DNA of 64,000 nt, from assembly GCF_900114155.1 (NCBI RefSeq), contig NZ_FOSC01000007.1:62001-126000 (forward strand), read 5' to 3'. Within the stretch, counting starts at the first letter, position 1. Each line of letters starts with the position of its first letter. Source of the stretch: Marinobacter persicus (GTDB lineage: Bacteria; Pseudomonadota; Gammaproteobacteria; Pseudomonadales; Oleiphilaceae). Of this stretch, positions 18,193 to 27,353 are shown piece by piece. The notes beneath the pieces were generated by a model, which was given only the letters and a program-made list of their open reading frames with translations, did no database searches and had not been told where the DNA came from. A program made the position numbers and the translations under genes.

Positions 18193-19272
18193 TCACACTG
18201 CTTGCTGCAACGGAACCTGTTGCAGACGGTTCAGGGCTAGTTCAAGTTTCGGAAGGTCGAACAATCTAAGCTTGCGCTGGGCTGCAAAGTCTCCCTCTGA
18301 CCAGTGGCTTACACCTTTCAGCAGTGCCGCCGGCTCTGGCTCGACATGCTCTTCGGCTAACAACCAGTCTACTGTGGATAAGAGCTCCAACCCAAAGGGC
18401 GACTCAAAGCCATCAATCAAACGTGTGGTCTTTTCAAGCGCTGGCAAGTAGGCGCTGGCTTCCGTTTTCAGATACAGCGCCACCCTGTCACGCTGGGTAT
18501 CGTTGAACCAGATGGTATCCAAGGGATCACTGTCGCTGATGCGCTTTTCGCTTTTCAGATAACTGCCGTCCAGTGCATCCAGAAGATGGCGCAACCGGTC
18601 GGCGTAAGGGCCGTAATGTTTGGCCTCAAAACGCAAATCCAGGGGGTTGTCCAGGCCTTCGGCTTCGATGGCCCGTTCCAGGAACCAGGCCAGTTTTTGG
18701 ATTTCCAGAAAGCTGCACTCCATCCCCAGCACCCAGTAACGGCGTACCAACTCAGCAATCAGGGCGCGGGCCGGCGTCAGTTTTTCCACACCTCTTTTTT
18801 TGGCGACATTCTGATATCGGCTGGTCGGCTCATAAACGACAATCTCCACACCTTCGAGATCACCGAGTGCCTGATCGATATGAGGTTTCACATCTGCCCA
18901 TTTCAGGCCGCCGTTACCGGCGCCCAGGGGAGGAATGGCGATGGAGCGTACTTGATTGTCTTCGATGAAACGACGCAGATCAGCAAGACCGTCGATGATC
19001 CATTCCATCCGGGACTTGGCGCGCCAATGCTGCTTGGTCGGGAAGTTAACAATCCAGCGTGGACCCATCAGTTCGCCGGTTTCAGTGACAAACATCCGTC
19101 CAGTTTGAACCTCCCCATCCTTACACGCCTTGGCGTAGGCCACCATATTGGTCGGGAAACGCTCCTTGAACATCAGTGCGATCCCCTTACCCATCACACC
19201 AACCGTATTGACGGTGTTCACCAGCGCCTCTACATCGGCGTCGAGCAGGTTGCCGGTGGTGTAACTGATCAT
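18193..19272 (-). CDS. darG: DarG: macro-domain ADP-ribosylglycohydrolase antitoxin
   Basis: A 359-residue protein. Residues 1-155 are a macro domain: [19 protein letters not shown], the GKGIALMF loop, and a Lys in NFPTKQHW that corresponds to the DarG residue needed to remove ADP-ribose from DNA (family knowledge). The C-terminal half (about 165-359) is the separate domain that in DarG proteins binds and neutralises DarT. It lies 28 bp downstream of darT. It is expected to reverse thymidine or guanosine ADP-ribosylation and keep DarT inactive. Length and layout are typical. Confidence 0.9.
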   Translation of the reverse strand: MISYTTGNLLDADVEALVNTVNTVGVMGKGIALMFKERFPTNMVAYAKACKDGEVQTGRMFVTETGELMGPRWIVNFPTKQHWRAKSRMEWIIDGLADLRRFIEDNQVRSIAIPPLGAGNGGLKWADVKPHIDQALGDLEGVEIVVYEPTSRYQNVAKKRGVEKLTPARALIAELVRRYWVLGMECSFLEIQKLAWFLERAIEAEGLDNPLDLRFEAKHYGPYADRLRHLLDALDGSYLKSEKRISDSDPLDTIWFNDTQRDRVALYLKTEASAYLPALEKTTRLIDGFESPFGLELLSTVDWLLAEEHVEPEPAALLKGVSHWSEGDFAAQRKLRLFDLPKLELALNRLQQVPLQQAV

Positions 19273-19300
19273 TGCATTCTCCCCAAAATGAGCTTTCGAC

Positions 19301-19945
19301 TCAAAAATACCACTGAGGCATACAGTGGATATCCAATTGGACGCCCAACCTGGCCGCCTGTTCTTGCAATTCCTGCTTTACCTGAGGGGTATAGCACACC
19401 GCGCCCATCAGCGCCTGAATGGGTACTTGCCCATGAACCAGTGCCTCAGCCTGGTAGCGTTCGACCTTCTCCGGGTCGTTCGGGTCGCGCTGGAAGTTGC
19501 GCTGCTGCAACAAAGGCCAGTCGATGGCATTCAGGTTTATAGGGTCATTGTAGTAATTTACCGTCACAGTGTAAGCATGGCGGTCGGTAAATACATAAGG
19601 CAGCCCCAGCTCTACAACCCGGTGCAAGCTGGAAACCAGAATCACGATATCCGCATTCGCTACGCGAGCAACCCCGCCACGGCCGGTATAGATGTTGTAC
19701 AACATCGGGGAAAACGGCGTGAAGTAAAACGGCACGTAGTCATTCAACATGCCACCCGGTGGTAGCGGCACCACACGATGTGCCCGGCGGTCTATCAGTT
19801 CCTGGTTGCCGATGGTCACCCAGTCTGGTGAACGTGCAGTGCTGTTGCCAGCATGCAGACCATTAACCAGAATCCAAGGCAGGTTCCGGCGATGGGTTAT
19901 CCTCCAAATCAGAGCCTTATCGGGATTCAGGTTCGAATATGCCAT
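19301..19945 (-). CDS. darT: DarT: DNA ADP-ribosyltransferase toxin
   Basis: A 214-residue DUF4433 protein. Family landmarks are the NAD-pocket His18 in WRITHRRNL, Arg53/54 in ELIDRRAHR, the [15 protein letters not shown] block at 68-82 and the catalytic glutamate Glu167 in RYQAEALV. DarT transfers ADP-ribose from NAD to bases in single-stranded DNA, blocking replication; DarTG systems abort phage infection. The ATG at 19945 shares one base with the stop of the preceding DarT-like gene (TGATG), indicating coupled translation. The catalytic residues appear intact, so the adjacent DarG should be essential while this is expressed. Confidence 0.9.
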   Translation of the reverse strand: MAYSNLNPDKALIWRITHRRNLPWILVNGLHAGNSTARSPDWVTIGNQELIDRRAHRVVPLPPGGMLNDYVPFYFTPFSPMLYNIYTGRGGVARVANADIVILVSSLHRVVELGLPYVFTDRHAYTVTVNYYNDPINLNAIDWPLLQQRNFQRDPNDPEKVERYQAEALVHGQVPIQALMGAVCYTPQVKQELQEQAARLGVQLDIHCMPQWYF

Positions 19946-20514
19946 CAGCAGAACATGCCTCTGTTTACAACTACGTCAAGCGCCAGGTTTCGACTTCTGA
20001 CCTCTTTAAGGACCTTGTCTCGCACCGTTTCATTTGGCACATACAACTTAAAAAAACCTGAAGGACTGACAGGTTCCGGCGATAAACACTCCGCCATACA
20101 GACACTTTTACAGTCAGAGTCGTGATAGTCCCTTTCCTGCATCAAATCCCAGTTAACCAGCTCAAAACCCTCTTGATAATCGTAAAATCTAAACTCCTGT
20201 CTGGCTAAAGGATGCTTTGGCAGTATCTTCCAGTTATTTCCCTCGGCAAGGGCGCGCCGCACTGTAATCAAAACGAATTCTTCATTTGGCCGATCTTTTT
20301 GAACACGCCCGTCAAAGGGGTTTCGTGAGAACCAGTGAAAAGGGACGTAGTTCTCCAGTCCATGCTCACCTCGGCCGACTAAAATCTCCGCATCGGCCAC
20401 ATCGTGGAACTCTTGCAAACCAGCTCGTGGCTGCAAGCCATTGTCCAAAATCGACCCAATATTATTCAGGCTTGTCAGATGATAAAGCAGTTTTTGTTCT
20501 TTAATGGTTGGCAC
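19945..20514 (-). CDS. Second DarT-like (DUF4433) protein
   Basis: A 189-residue protein that shares the DarT layout: LLYHLTSLNNIGSILDNGL with His12 at the N-terminus, ENYVPFHWFSRNPFD in the middle and AECLSPEPV (candidate catalytic Glu) near 145. It is clearly diverged from the 214-residue DarT next door, so this is not a recent duplication. It overlaps darT by one base and follows hsdS by 20 bp. It could be an independent toxin, a modulator, or an ADP-ribosyltransferase for another target. Only one DarG is present. Activity cannot be judged from sequence alone. Confidence 0.75.
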   Translation of the reverse strand: MPTIKEQKLLYHLTSLNNIGSILDNGLQPRAGLQEFHDVADAEILVGRGEHGLENYVPFHWFSRNPFDGRVQKDRPNEEFVLITVRRALAEGNNWKILPKHPLARQEFRFYDYQEGFELVNWDLMQERDYHDSDCKSVCMAECLSPEPVSPSGFFKLYVPNETVRDKVLKEVRSRNLALDVVVNRGMFC

Positions 20515-20534
20515 AGATTATCACTCCTTGATAG

Positions 20535-21848
20535 CTAGACGGTTTCGACAGCCCGCTCTTCCTCGGATTCAACACGAACCGGAACCTCACCCGTCAAAAG
20601 GTCATGCATTAGGCCAAATTTTAGCCTTTTTAGTTTTTTCAGCTCTATTTCTGCACATGTTTTTCGGTTATCTAAAAGTTGGACTTTATCTGCAATAGCC
20701 GACTGCTCCTCCTTTCTCATATAGGGAAAAACTAATTTGCTCACAATCCCATTGTTCAAGCTTGGCATCGTCGAACCAACAGCTAGCCCATCGACTTGTC
20801 TTTGAATCATCGAATGTCGATAAGCCAGAGAAAAGAAGCGCGAGTCTAGACTGCTTCCACCTAGCCTCAAAAGAAAGCATCCAGTACCACACACCCATCC
20901 CTCTTCCGTTTGGCTTATTGCGGCAGCTCTGCTTAACTCACCACGCCTTGCGATAATAATATCGCCTATTTTCAGGCGATGTTTTGCAAGGGTTTGTGCA
21001 CGAGACTCGGTAATGCGAGCTATGTGTGAGTCATCAACACTTCCATTGTTAATATCCTGCGGCATGACCACCGGTATTCCCTCATCTGTATATTCATGCG
21101 AGTGCAGTTGGCTACCGAAAGGCCCAGTTTGTAAGTAACCGCCCGACTTTTGGAGAATTTCGCTAAGTTTGAGCGTTTCCCAATCGTTTGGAAGCCACCC
21201 AATCGGAGTTTCCTGATACAGCTCCGGGGACTGTTCGCGACATGGGCGTAGTTGGCCATCCGAGCCGATACCGCGGGTAAAAAGGTCGTGCATCAGCCCG
21301 GCCTTGATCTGCTGGTACTTATCGATCAGAACTTGGGTCTTTTCGATAGCCTGGTCAATGGTTCCCAGAATTCTGGCGATTTTCTGTTGCACCTCAACAG
21401 ATCTAGGCAACGAGATCGCTACCCGCCCTACATCTCGGCGATTGATTTCCAAGAACGTACTGCCTGCTGCATAACGTTCAAACTTGGCCTTGTTAAGAGA
21501 CAGCTGATAAAAAAGAAAATTGCCATCAACCAGCGGCCTTGGGACAAGATTCTTGAAGCCTTGGTTGGTCGTTAACGGCCTCGCCGCTATCTTTAACTCA
21601 CCTATGGTCGCTCTCGAGGTAAGCAGGAGCGTTCCTTCCGGCAATAACTTAGCTGATGAGGAGGAGATACCGATCTCTGTCACAGTATCCCTTGTGTCGA
21701 AGAGGTAGTTCGTTTGGCAAGCGGTTATATCAGTCGGAGTCACCCAAGGGATATGTCCATTCCAAAAACTGGGGTTAGCTCGTGCCGGTGTGCCGCCACT
21801 GGAAATGTCTGCGAGCTTCTCCAAAGGACTTTCGATCCACTCACTCAT
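20535..21848 (-). CDS. hsdS: Type I restriction specificity subunit (HsdS)
   Basis: A 437-residue protein. ATG at 21848 is chosen ([12 protein letters not shown]) because it overlaps the hsdM stop by 8 bp, as usual for these operons, and typical HsdS N-terminal sequence starts there. Two target-recognition domains (about 1-165 and 220-395) are separated by coiled-coil spacers. The spacers end in the internal repeats [12 protein letters not shown] near 205 and [13 protein letters not shown] near the C-terminus, the pseudo-symmetric HsdS plan. It recognises a bipartite DNA sequence and holds two HsdM subunits. The target sequence cannot be predicted here. Both domains look complete. Confidence 0.92.
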   Translation of the reverse strand: MSEWIESPLEKLADISSGGTPARANPSFWNGHIPWVTPTDITACQTNYLFDTRDTVTEIGISSSSAKLLPEGTLLLTSRATIGELKIAARPLTTNQGFKNLVPRPLVDGNFLFYQLSLNKAKFERYAAGSTFLEINRRDVGRVAISLPRSVEVQQKIARILGTIDQAIEKTQVLIDKYQQIKAGLMHDLFTRGIGSDGQLRPCREQSPELYQETPIGWLPNDWETLKLSEILQKSGGYLQTGPFGSQLHSHEYTDEGIPVVMPQDINNGSVDDSHIARITESRAQTLAKHRLKIGDIIIARRGELSRAAAISQTEEGWVCGTGCFLLRLGGSSLDSRFFSLAYRHSMIQRQVDGLAVGSTMPSLNNGIVSKLVFPYMRKEEQSAIADKVQLLDNRKTCAEIELKKLKRLKFGLMHDLLTGEVPVRVESEEERAVETV

Positions 21849-24606
21849 AACCCAACTCCACCAAATACGCTCGCAGCTGCTTCGACGCCTCTTCTCTCTC
21901 TGTTTCGATCTGACGAGCTGTGATGGCGTACTTGGTCCAGAGATTTTCGATGGCCTTAGTACAGGCCCGTTGCTCGGCATGCAGGTAGGCACTGTAGATG
22001 CCCAGCAATCGCGTCTTGAGACGGGCAATAATCACAGTGCGGGCCTCATCGATAGAAATCTTCTTGCGAGCACTTTCAACGAGCTCATCACGCTTGCTTT
22101 CGATACCTTTGAGCGTCGCTTTCAGTGCCTTAACTTCATCTTCGAGGGCCTTATGACGGGTCAGGCTGGTTTCGATTCGCTGAGCGCTGTTCCAAGCGTG
22201 GCGGCCTTGAGCCACGGCATCACGTAGTGGTGCAATCCATTCACTGTCGAAGCCCTGCTCTTCGGCCAACTCGACAATTCGCAGACCATTTTCAAAGGTG
22301 GGATCCTTTCCGGCCAGGCCTTCGGTGCAGTAATAGCCTTTCTTGCTAGCTGGTGGCAGTTTATCGACGACTTTCAGTTCCGCGAACAGATTAGCGGTGA
22401 GGCTTTTGATAGCTTTGAGCTGGGCCTTCCAGTCGGCAGTAAGGGCCTTGAGTTCATCCTTTTTGCTTTTGACCGCGTCACCGGGCATTACACCAGTATC
22501 TTCGGTGTCTTCAAAATCCTCTTCGTCCGCCGCGGCAAACAATGCTTGCAGTTCGGCCAAGCGGGCCTGAGCCTGCTCCTGTTCGGCCAGCACCTCCGGG
22601 AACTGGCTTTCCAGAATCTCGTCATCCGGAATCAATTCAGGCCCCCAGCCACTGGCTGCGATGGATTTGAAGTCAGATTTGAGACTATCGAAATAGCTGG
22701 CGAGAGCACCACGTACCTGGAAGGGCGTGAGCAAGCCGTTATCCGCCAGGGCCGCTTCAATGCCTCGCAACAACTGGCTGCGCATCACATAGACATTGCG
22801 CGGCCTGGCCTGCTGATTGGCGGCATCCGGTGCCAGGGCCTCGACCACTGGTAAGTTGTCATCCCACCAGGCCTCCAGCACGTCCATTACTCGCTTGTTA
22901 GCAGCGGCTACGCCCGGATGTTGGTTGATAAGCCCGGCAATCTCTCGCTTGTCTGTCAAAGCCGGCGCAAAGTCCATGTAATCGGTGTCTCGTGGAACGA
23001 ACAGAGCACCCTTGAGATCAATGTAATTGCGCCAGTAGTTATCGAGACTGTCGATTTCCACAATTGGCACGCCGCCATGGAGGTGTGCGCGCACGTCATG
23101 AGGCTCCGGTGGCGGAGCATTGTCGACGTACCGGCGGATGTTGCAATTGTATTCTTCCTCACGCAGCTCAGCCAAATGTACCGGGCGGGCGTAGCCCAGA
23201 ATCTCTTGCCCCTGACGATAGGCGTAGATAATTTTATCTATATCTTCAGGACGTAGATGATTCTGAGCTTTGCCTTCACGGTATTCGCGATCGGCATTTA
23301 TGAATAAAACTGAGTCACGCTCCCGGGCACCGGCTTTGTTCAGTACCAGAATACAAGCGGGAATGCCGGTGCCGTAGAAAAGGTTGCCGGGCAGGCCGAT
23401 CACGGCCTCCAAGTAGCCCTGCTCGATGAAGTACTTACGCGCCTCTCGCTCCTCACCGCCACGGAATAGCACACCGTGGGGCATCACCGTTGCCATACGG
23501 CCATCGTGCTTGAGCACAGAGAGCATATGCTGAACGAACATCAGATCAGCTTTCTTGCCCTTCTCCGGCATCATGACAGGAAAGCGCCCGGTGAACTTGA
23601 GGTCTTTCTTGATGTAGTTCTGGCTAAAGGGAGGATTCGCGACCACCCGATCGAACCGCTTTAATTCGTTGTTCTCGTCAAGGTGCTGTGGCTCACGAAT
23701 GGTATCTTCCTGGCGGATATCAGCGTGGGAAATGCCATGCAGCAGCATGTTCATCTTGCAGATCGACCAAGTGGTGCCGATCTTTTCCTGGCCGTACAAC
23801 GCCAACTCCCGGGCATCGCCACCTTTTTCCCGCAGAAAGTCGCGCATCTGGATCAGCATACCGCCAGACCCAACGGTCGGGTCGTAGACGCTCATGCCTT
23901 CTTCCGGATCGCAGATTTCAGCGCACAGTCGAACCACTTCCCAGGGAGTGTAAAACTCACCGGCTTTTTTACCGGCGGAATCGGCAAAGTATTTGATCAG
24001 CCATTCATAGGCGGCACCCAACAGATCCGGGAACTCGAAATCCTCATCTCGCAGGGGGATTTTCTCGAAGTTCTGAACGAAGTCAGCAAGAGTGTCATCA
24101 TCTAGAGTGCGCTGGCCGATCTTGCGGTTGAAGTTGATGCCACTGAGCACATCCTGCAGAGCATCCGGGTTAGCGTCTTCAATTGCGCCCAGCGCTTTGT
24201 TGAGGGCAGAGCCTACGTTCTCTTTGACGTGCTTGAGCGCTGGGCGCTGCACAATTTTGGTCTTTATTCTGCCGTCTTTATCCTTGACCGCCTCGCCTTT
24301 CTCATTCTTTACAGTCACGACCTCTTCCCAAGGCTCATTCCATCGGGCACTTGGTGGCACATAGAAGTACTTGCCCGAATAATGATCCGGGTCGACCAGT
24401 TCTCCCTCGATGTCTTCATCTGACATTCCTTGGGCCTTGAACTGTTTGCGCAGTTCATCCCGCCGTTCATCGAACAAGTCACTGGCACGCTTGAGGAACA
24501 ACATGCCGAAGATGTATTCCTTGTATTCGCTGGCATCCATGCTGCCGCGCAAGTCGTCGCAGGCGCGTAAGAGCAGGGATTCGAGATGGGAAAGCGTCAA
24601 TTTCAT
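21841..24606 (-). CDS. hsdM: Type I adenine-N6 methyltransferase subunit (HsdM), unusually long
   Basis: A 921-residue protein; ATG at 24606 is chosen because it begins with the family start [13 protein letters not shown] and overlaps the upstream regulator gene by 4 bp. SAM motif I is [10 protein letters not shown] near 260 and the catalytic motif IV is NPPF in [10 protein letters not shown] near 352. An HsdM_N-like helical domain precedes them. HsdM is usually 500-550 residues; here about 350 extra residues after the catalytic core are acidic and coiled-coil-like (about 690-900). It methylates the HsdS target and is the core of the restriction complex. The long tail is a recurring but less common HsdM form. 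Confidence 0.92.
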   Translation of the reverse strand: MKLTLSHLESLLLRACDDLRGSMDASEYKEYIFGMLFLKRASDLFDERRDELRKQFKAQGMSDEDIEGELVDPDHYSGKYFYVPPSARWNEPWEEVVTVKNEKGEAVKDKDGRIKTKIVQRPALKHVKENVGSALNKALGAIEDANPDALQDVLSGINFNRKIGQRTLDDDTLADFVQNFEKIPLRDEDFEFPDLLGAAYEWLIKYFADSAGKKAGEFYTPWEVVRLCAEICDPEEGMSVYDPTVGSGGMLIQMRDFLREKGGDARELALYGQEKIGTTWSICKMNMLLHGISHADIRQEDTIREPQHLDENNELKRFDRVVANPPFSQNYIKKDLKFTGRFPVMMPEKGKKADLMFVQHMLSVLKHDGRMATVMPHGVLFRGGEEREARKYFIEQGYLEAVIGLPGNLFYGTGIPACILVLNKAGARERDSVLFINADREYREGKAQNHLRPEDIDKIIYAYRQGQEILGYARPVHLAELREEEYNCNIRRYVDNAPPPEPHDVRAHLHGGVPIVEIDSLDNYWRNYIDLKGALFVPRDTDYMDFAPALTDKREIAGLINQHPGVAAANKRVMDVLEAWWDDNLPVVEALAPDAANQQARPRNVYVMRSQLLRGIEAALADNGLLTPFQVRGALASYFDSLKSDFKSIAASGWGPELIPDDEILESQFPEVLAEQEQAQARLAELQALFAAADEEDFEDTEDTGVMPGDAVKSKKDELKALTADWKAQLKAIKSLTANLFAELKVVDKLPPASKKGYYCTEGLAGKDPTFENGLRIVELAEEQGFDSEWIAPLRDAVAQGRHAWNSAQRIETSLTRHKALEDEVKALKATLKGIESKRDELVESARKKISIDEARTVIIARLKTRLLGIYSAYLHAEQRACTKAIENLWTKYAITARQIETEREEASKQLRAYLVELGYE

Positions 24607-25556
24607 CGTGAAACCTTGGTATTCATCGGACTGCCTCTGCGCTCTGTGGCATAACCAGGGGCGAGGACAGCGTTTGAGCATTGTTTAAGTGTTTCGTGGT
24701 TCCGCAGCCACAGGTGATACTCGTAGGCGGGTAACCGGTGATCCGAGCTACAGTCCACATTCCAATGGCGCAGGAGGTAGCAGGCACGAGCAGCTCGAAT
24801 GGCGACTCGCCGCACCGGCTGCGTAGTTTGTGAAGAAGTGTCTGCTCGGTCCATATTGAAGTCGAGCGCAATGGCCTTGGGATGATCGTGTCCCGGATGA
24901 GGTACTAACTCTAGAGTGAGCTGTTGGTTCCACTCAGTGTCTGCGGCTTGCAGTTCGGCAGGGGCTATCTCGGTATGGTCGATACGTATGTCAGTGATGC
25001 GGGTGCAGACAAAATCACGGAACTGACTGTGCTTACGGCAGTAACCGCGTACGTGCCAACGCTGGCCATTGTTGACGATACTATGCGGTACGATCACCCG
25101 TTGGCTACCGCCAGAACTGAGAGATATGTAGATAAGTTTGACAGCTTGCCCCTGACTGATGGCTCTACTCAGGGTAGCCAGGGTGTCTCGCGGTGGCGCA
25201 ATCAGATCGGGGGTATCCTCGCAGAATCCCGACACTTCCCGGGGTGAAGTCACCCCATCGCCAAAGCCATGGGCCAGCGTGTTGAGGGCCGTCTGGCTGT
25301 CATGAGGGAACAAGGGCTTGAAGTGGCCTGTTCGATAATAACGCTTGTTTTCGTGGCGTAAGACCAAATTCTCCGGGGCGAGCTCGCGGTAGAGGGTGAA
25401 ATCTCGGGTACCAGAAGCCACTGCCGTACCGAAATGTTCCATCAACTCGCCACGGGCGATAGAGCCCTGATACTGAAGCCGGAAATCAATATAGGCCAGA
25501 CGCTCGCGTTGAGCATAGGCGTAGTTGTCTAGTTTTGTTGCGGGCTCAGCGAACAC
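24603..25556 (-). CDS. WYL-domain transcriptional regulator of the restriction operon
   Basis: A 317-residue protein beginning with GTG at 25556. An N-terminal winged HTH (about 15-75) is followed by a WYL-type domain (about 140-200: [31 protein letters not shown]) and a WCX-like C-terminus. It is distantly similar in plan to the regulator beside jetA. Its end overlaps the start of hsdM by 4 bp, so it is the first gene of the restriction/DarTG operon rather than divergent from it. It probably represses its own operon, which would limit methyltransferase, nuclease and toxin together. I found no strong palindrome in its 90-bp upstream gap. Confidence 0.82.
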   Translation of the reverse strand: MFAEPATKLDNYAYAQRERLAYIDFRLQYQGSIARGELMEHFGTAVASGTRDFTLYRELAPENLVLRHENKRYYRTGHFKPLFPHDSQTALNTLAHGFGDGVTSPREVSGFCEDTPDLIAPPRDTLATLSRAISQGQAVKLIYISLSSGGSQRVIVPHSIVNNGQRWHVRGYCRKHSQFRDFVCTRITDIRIDHTEIAPAELQAADTEWNQQLTLELVPHPGHDHPKAIALDFNMDRADTSSQTTQPVRRVAIRAARACYLLRHWNVDCSSDHRLPAYEYHLWLRNHETLKQCSNAVLAPGYATERRGSPMNTKVSR

Positions 25557-25646
25557 CTGTAGGCACCTTCATGCGGTGGACGATGGCTAGCTACCTTAGA
25601 GTATCCGTTGTAATGTAGCAATCATTTTGATTCTTTCTTCAACAAG

Positions 25647-26249
25647 CTAGACGTCAGCTGGTATCAGACCTTCCAGCTCCAATTCATCCATATCGCAAGC
25701 AAGCTGGAAGAGCGCTGCTTCATTAGCTTGGCAAAGCTTTCGAATCTGTACCTGATTGGCGTTTGCACGTCGTAGCACCTCAAAGCCCTTTTCGGTCGCC
25801 TCTATTACCGGTAGCTCCCAATCATGAGCTCTGGAAAATGCTCGTTTGTAGTAACGATACTGTCCTTCCCGAGGAATGTAATGACTGATCACTCGGTGCT
25901 TTCCAGAACCGTCGTTCTTTCGCTTGAATTCGTTGTAAAACCAGAACATCTCAAGTTTGTTATCCCGCAGTCCGGCCCGGCAACCGTAATGCCCCGGATA
26001 TCCGGGAGTGCTAACGCCACGATGTTTCCTGTTCTGAGCCCAGAAAAAATCACACCAGCGTTGTGCTATGTAAAAGTACCGGTGCTGTTCGAGAATCGTG
26101 CTCTTGTATACAGCCCGGAGGAATAGTTCAGAATCGCTATAGGCCCGAACAGTCAGTTCTTCATGATCAATACCCTCATGCCGGGCAGCTCTTCTCCAGG
26201 CAGCTGAGACTTCTTCAATCTGTGTGTTTTGATTGGTTGGTTTCATCAC
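25647..26249 (-). CDS. MobI-like conjugative mobilisation protein
   Basis: A 200-residue basic protein (or 199, since GTG at 26249 and ATG at 26246 are both possible; GGAG of the adjacent repeat serves as ribosome site for either). The pattern FYIAQRWCDFFWAQNR, then YPGHYGCRAGLR, a basic helical middle and an acidic C-terminus, resembles the MobI proteins of SXT/R391 elements and IncA/C plasmids, which act with oriT in transfer initiation. I am working from memory of that family. It faces away from an 894-bp repeat-rich non-coding region, matching the known mobI-oriT arrangement. No relaxase gene is visible, so transfer would rely on a helper element. Confidence 0.55.
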   Translation of the reverse strand: MMKPTNQNTQIEEVSAAWRRAARHEGIDHEELTVRAYSDSELFLRAVYKSTILEQHRYFYIAQRWCDFFWAQNRKHRGVSTPGYPGHYGCRAGLRDNKLEMFWFYNEFKRKNDGSGKHRVISHYIPREGQYRYYKRAFSRAHDWELPVIEATEKGFEVLRRANANQVQIRKLCQANEAALFQLACDMDELELEGLIPADV

Positions 26250-26253
26250 AAGG

Positions 26254-26277
26254 TGCTCCGTTTGTAATCACGGAGCA
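26254..26277. promoter_or_regulatory. TGCTCCG-N10-CGGAGCA palindrome at the mobI start
   Basis: The arms 26254-26260 and 26271-26277 are perfect, and the near arm overlaps the mobI ribosome site. The 10-mer CACGGAGCAA at 26269-26278 recurs at 30723-30732 in the integrase promoter. Binding here would block or control mobI expression. Confidence 0.6.
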
Positions 26278-26280
26278 AAT

Positions 26281-27143
26281 GTTATCCAACCGACGGCTTC
26301 AGGCTCCTATCCGTTCTTTCCCTTTTTGGGCGCATAGAAAGCCTCCAGGTCTCTGACTCGGGTGGTAGAGCACCGAGACCTAGCCAGTTTCTCTCCAGAT
26401 AACTTATCTGATGGGGGATCTGAGGCAATCATTCCCATAACTACAGAATTTTGGCAGAAGAGCGGACGCCCATACCTCCCCCTTTTTATGGGGGACCTAT
26501 CGTTATGACCTGTTGATCCGGCAGGTCTCCTGAACATTTTTGAGTGTTGGGGTGGGAGTCGTTGATGCGAAAGATTCATCACAAAGGTCTGTTGGGAGAC
26601 CCGAAGCTGGCTGCAAACTCTCATTCGCAATTCAGCGAAATAACCGAGCCTCGAAAGGGACTCCGAAGAGACTCATCAGAAAAAATTGACGTGGGGATCG
26701 TCTTCAGAGACGAATGGATTTAGGGGTCATGAAGGTTGCTCTTAAACTCCTGGGCAATTGTTTGCTCGGTGTAGTTTCTCCGCCTATCGCCGAGGATATC
26801 TTGAGCACTGTGCGAACCTTGGGAATTACTTGATCACAGCGCACTGAGGATCTCAGTGCATCAAAAAATGCAACTGATACCGAACACTGACTTTCACATG
26901 TGAAAGTCACACAACAGAACGGATCGAAAAATATACGAAAAACGGAAAAATCAGGGAGAAAAGCCAGGGTTTTATCTTTACGGCTTCCTCTGACTCGATT
27001 TTTAGTTTTTTTATCCGTTTATTATCAATTAGTTAAAATGAAGACCCGCCTTTACGCCCTTTAAGGGCAATTCGACGGTTCTCCCCCAAGACGAATATTT
27101 CCGATGATTGCTCCCGTCAATTAACAACCGAACTGGAGTAGTC
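26281..27143. other. Non-coding region with many inverted repeats, candidate oriT
   Basis: No convincing gene lies here. It contains hairpins GGTCTC...GAGACC (26348-26380), AGATAA-C-TTATCT (26397-26409), TCCCCC...GGGGGA (26477-26495), GACCTG...CAGGTC (26507-26527), CGTCT-TCAG-AGACG (26699-26712), GCACTGAG-GAT-CTCAGTGC (26841-26859), a 22-bp perfect palindrome (26888-26909) and GCCCTT-T-AAGGGC (27056-27068). The last 200 bp are very AT-rich. Position beside a MobI-like gene and this repeat density suggest oriT plus the promoter of the rightward genes. Confidence 0.5.
26888..26909. repeat. 22-bp perfect palindrome
   Basis: The half-site TGACTTTCACA is followed directly by its exact reverse complement with no spacer. 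It lies 234 bp before the AlpA-like gene and within the candidate oriT. Perfect palindromes of this length usually bind a dimeric regulator or recombination protein. Confidence 0.6.
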
Positions 27144-27338
27144 ATGAAGAAACAACCAAACACTACAGAGCGTCTGCTGACCTATGAAGAAGTCTGCACT
27201 GTTCTGAAAACATCACAGGCGACACTGCGCCGCTATGTAAAACAAGGCCGGTTTCCAGCCCCTGTAAAACCCAACCCCAATGGCAGGGCTGTCCGCTTTC
27301 GCTACCAGGATGTAAAGGCTTGGCTGGACAAGCTGTGA
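27144..27338 (+). CDS. AlpA-like helix-turn-helix regulator
   Basis: A 64-residue protein. ATG at 27144 is chosen because GGAG lies 5 bp upstream and an earlier in-frame TTG has no ribosome site. RLLTYEEVCTVLKTSQATLRRYVKQGRFPAPVKP followed by RFRYQDVKAWLDKL is the MerR/AlpA excisionase-type HTH. Such proteins activate integrase or replication genes of prophages and islands. It is followed after 15 bp by the DUF927 gene and probably leads that operon. It is a candidate binder of one of the upstream palindromes. Confidence 0.8.
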   Translation: MKKQPNTTERLLTYEEVCTVLKTSQATLRRYVKQGRFPAPVKPNPNGRAVRFRYQDVKAWLDKL

Positions 27339-27353
27339 GAGGGGCTGAGTGAT

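Noticed and set aside
21849..22028. Earlier hsdS start at 22028
   Set aside because: The extra 60 residues are out-of-frame hsdM sequence; ATG at 21848 gives a normal HsdS start with the typical 8-bp overlap.
24603..24681. Earlier hsdM start at 24681
   Set aside because: The extra 25 residues lie inside the upstream WYL gene and do not resemble HsdM; ATG at 24606 gives the family N-terminus.
26281..27143. CRISPR array in the repeat-rich non-coding stretch
   Set aside because: The repeats are different inverted repeats, not regularly spaced direct repeats with spacers, and no cas genes are present.
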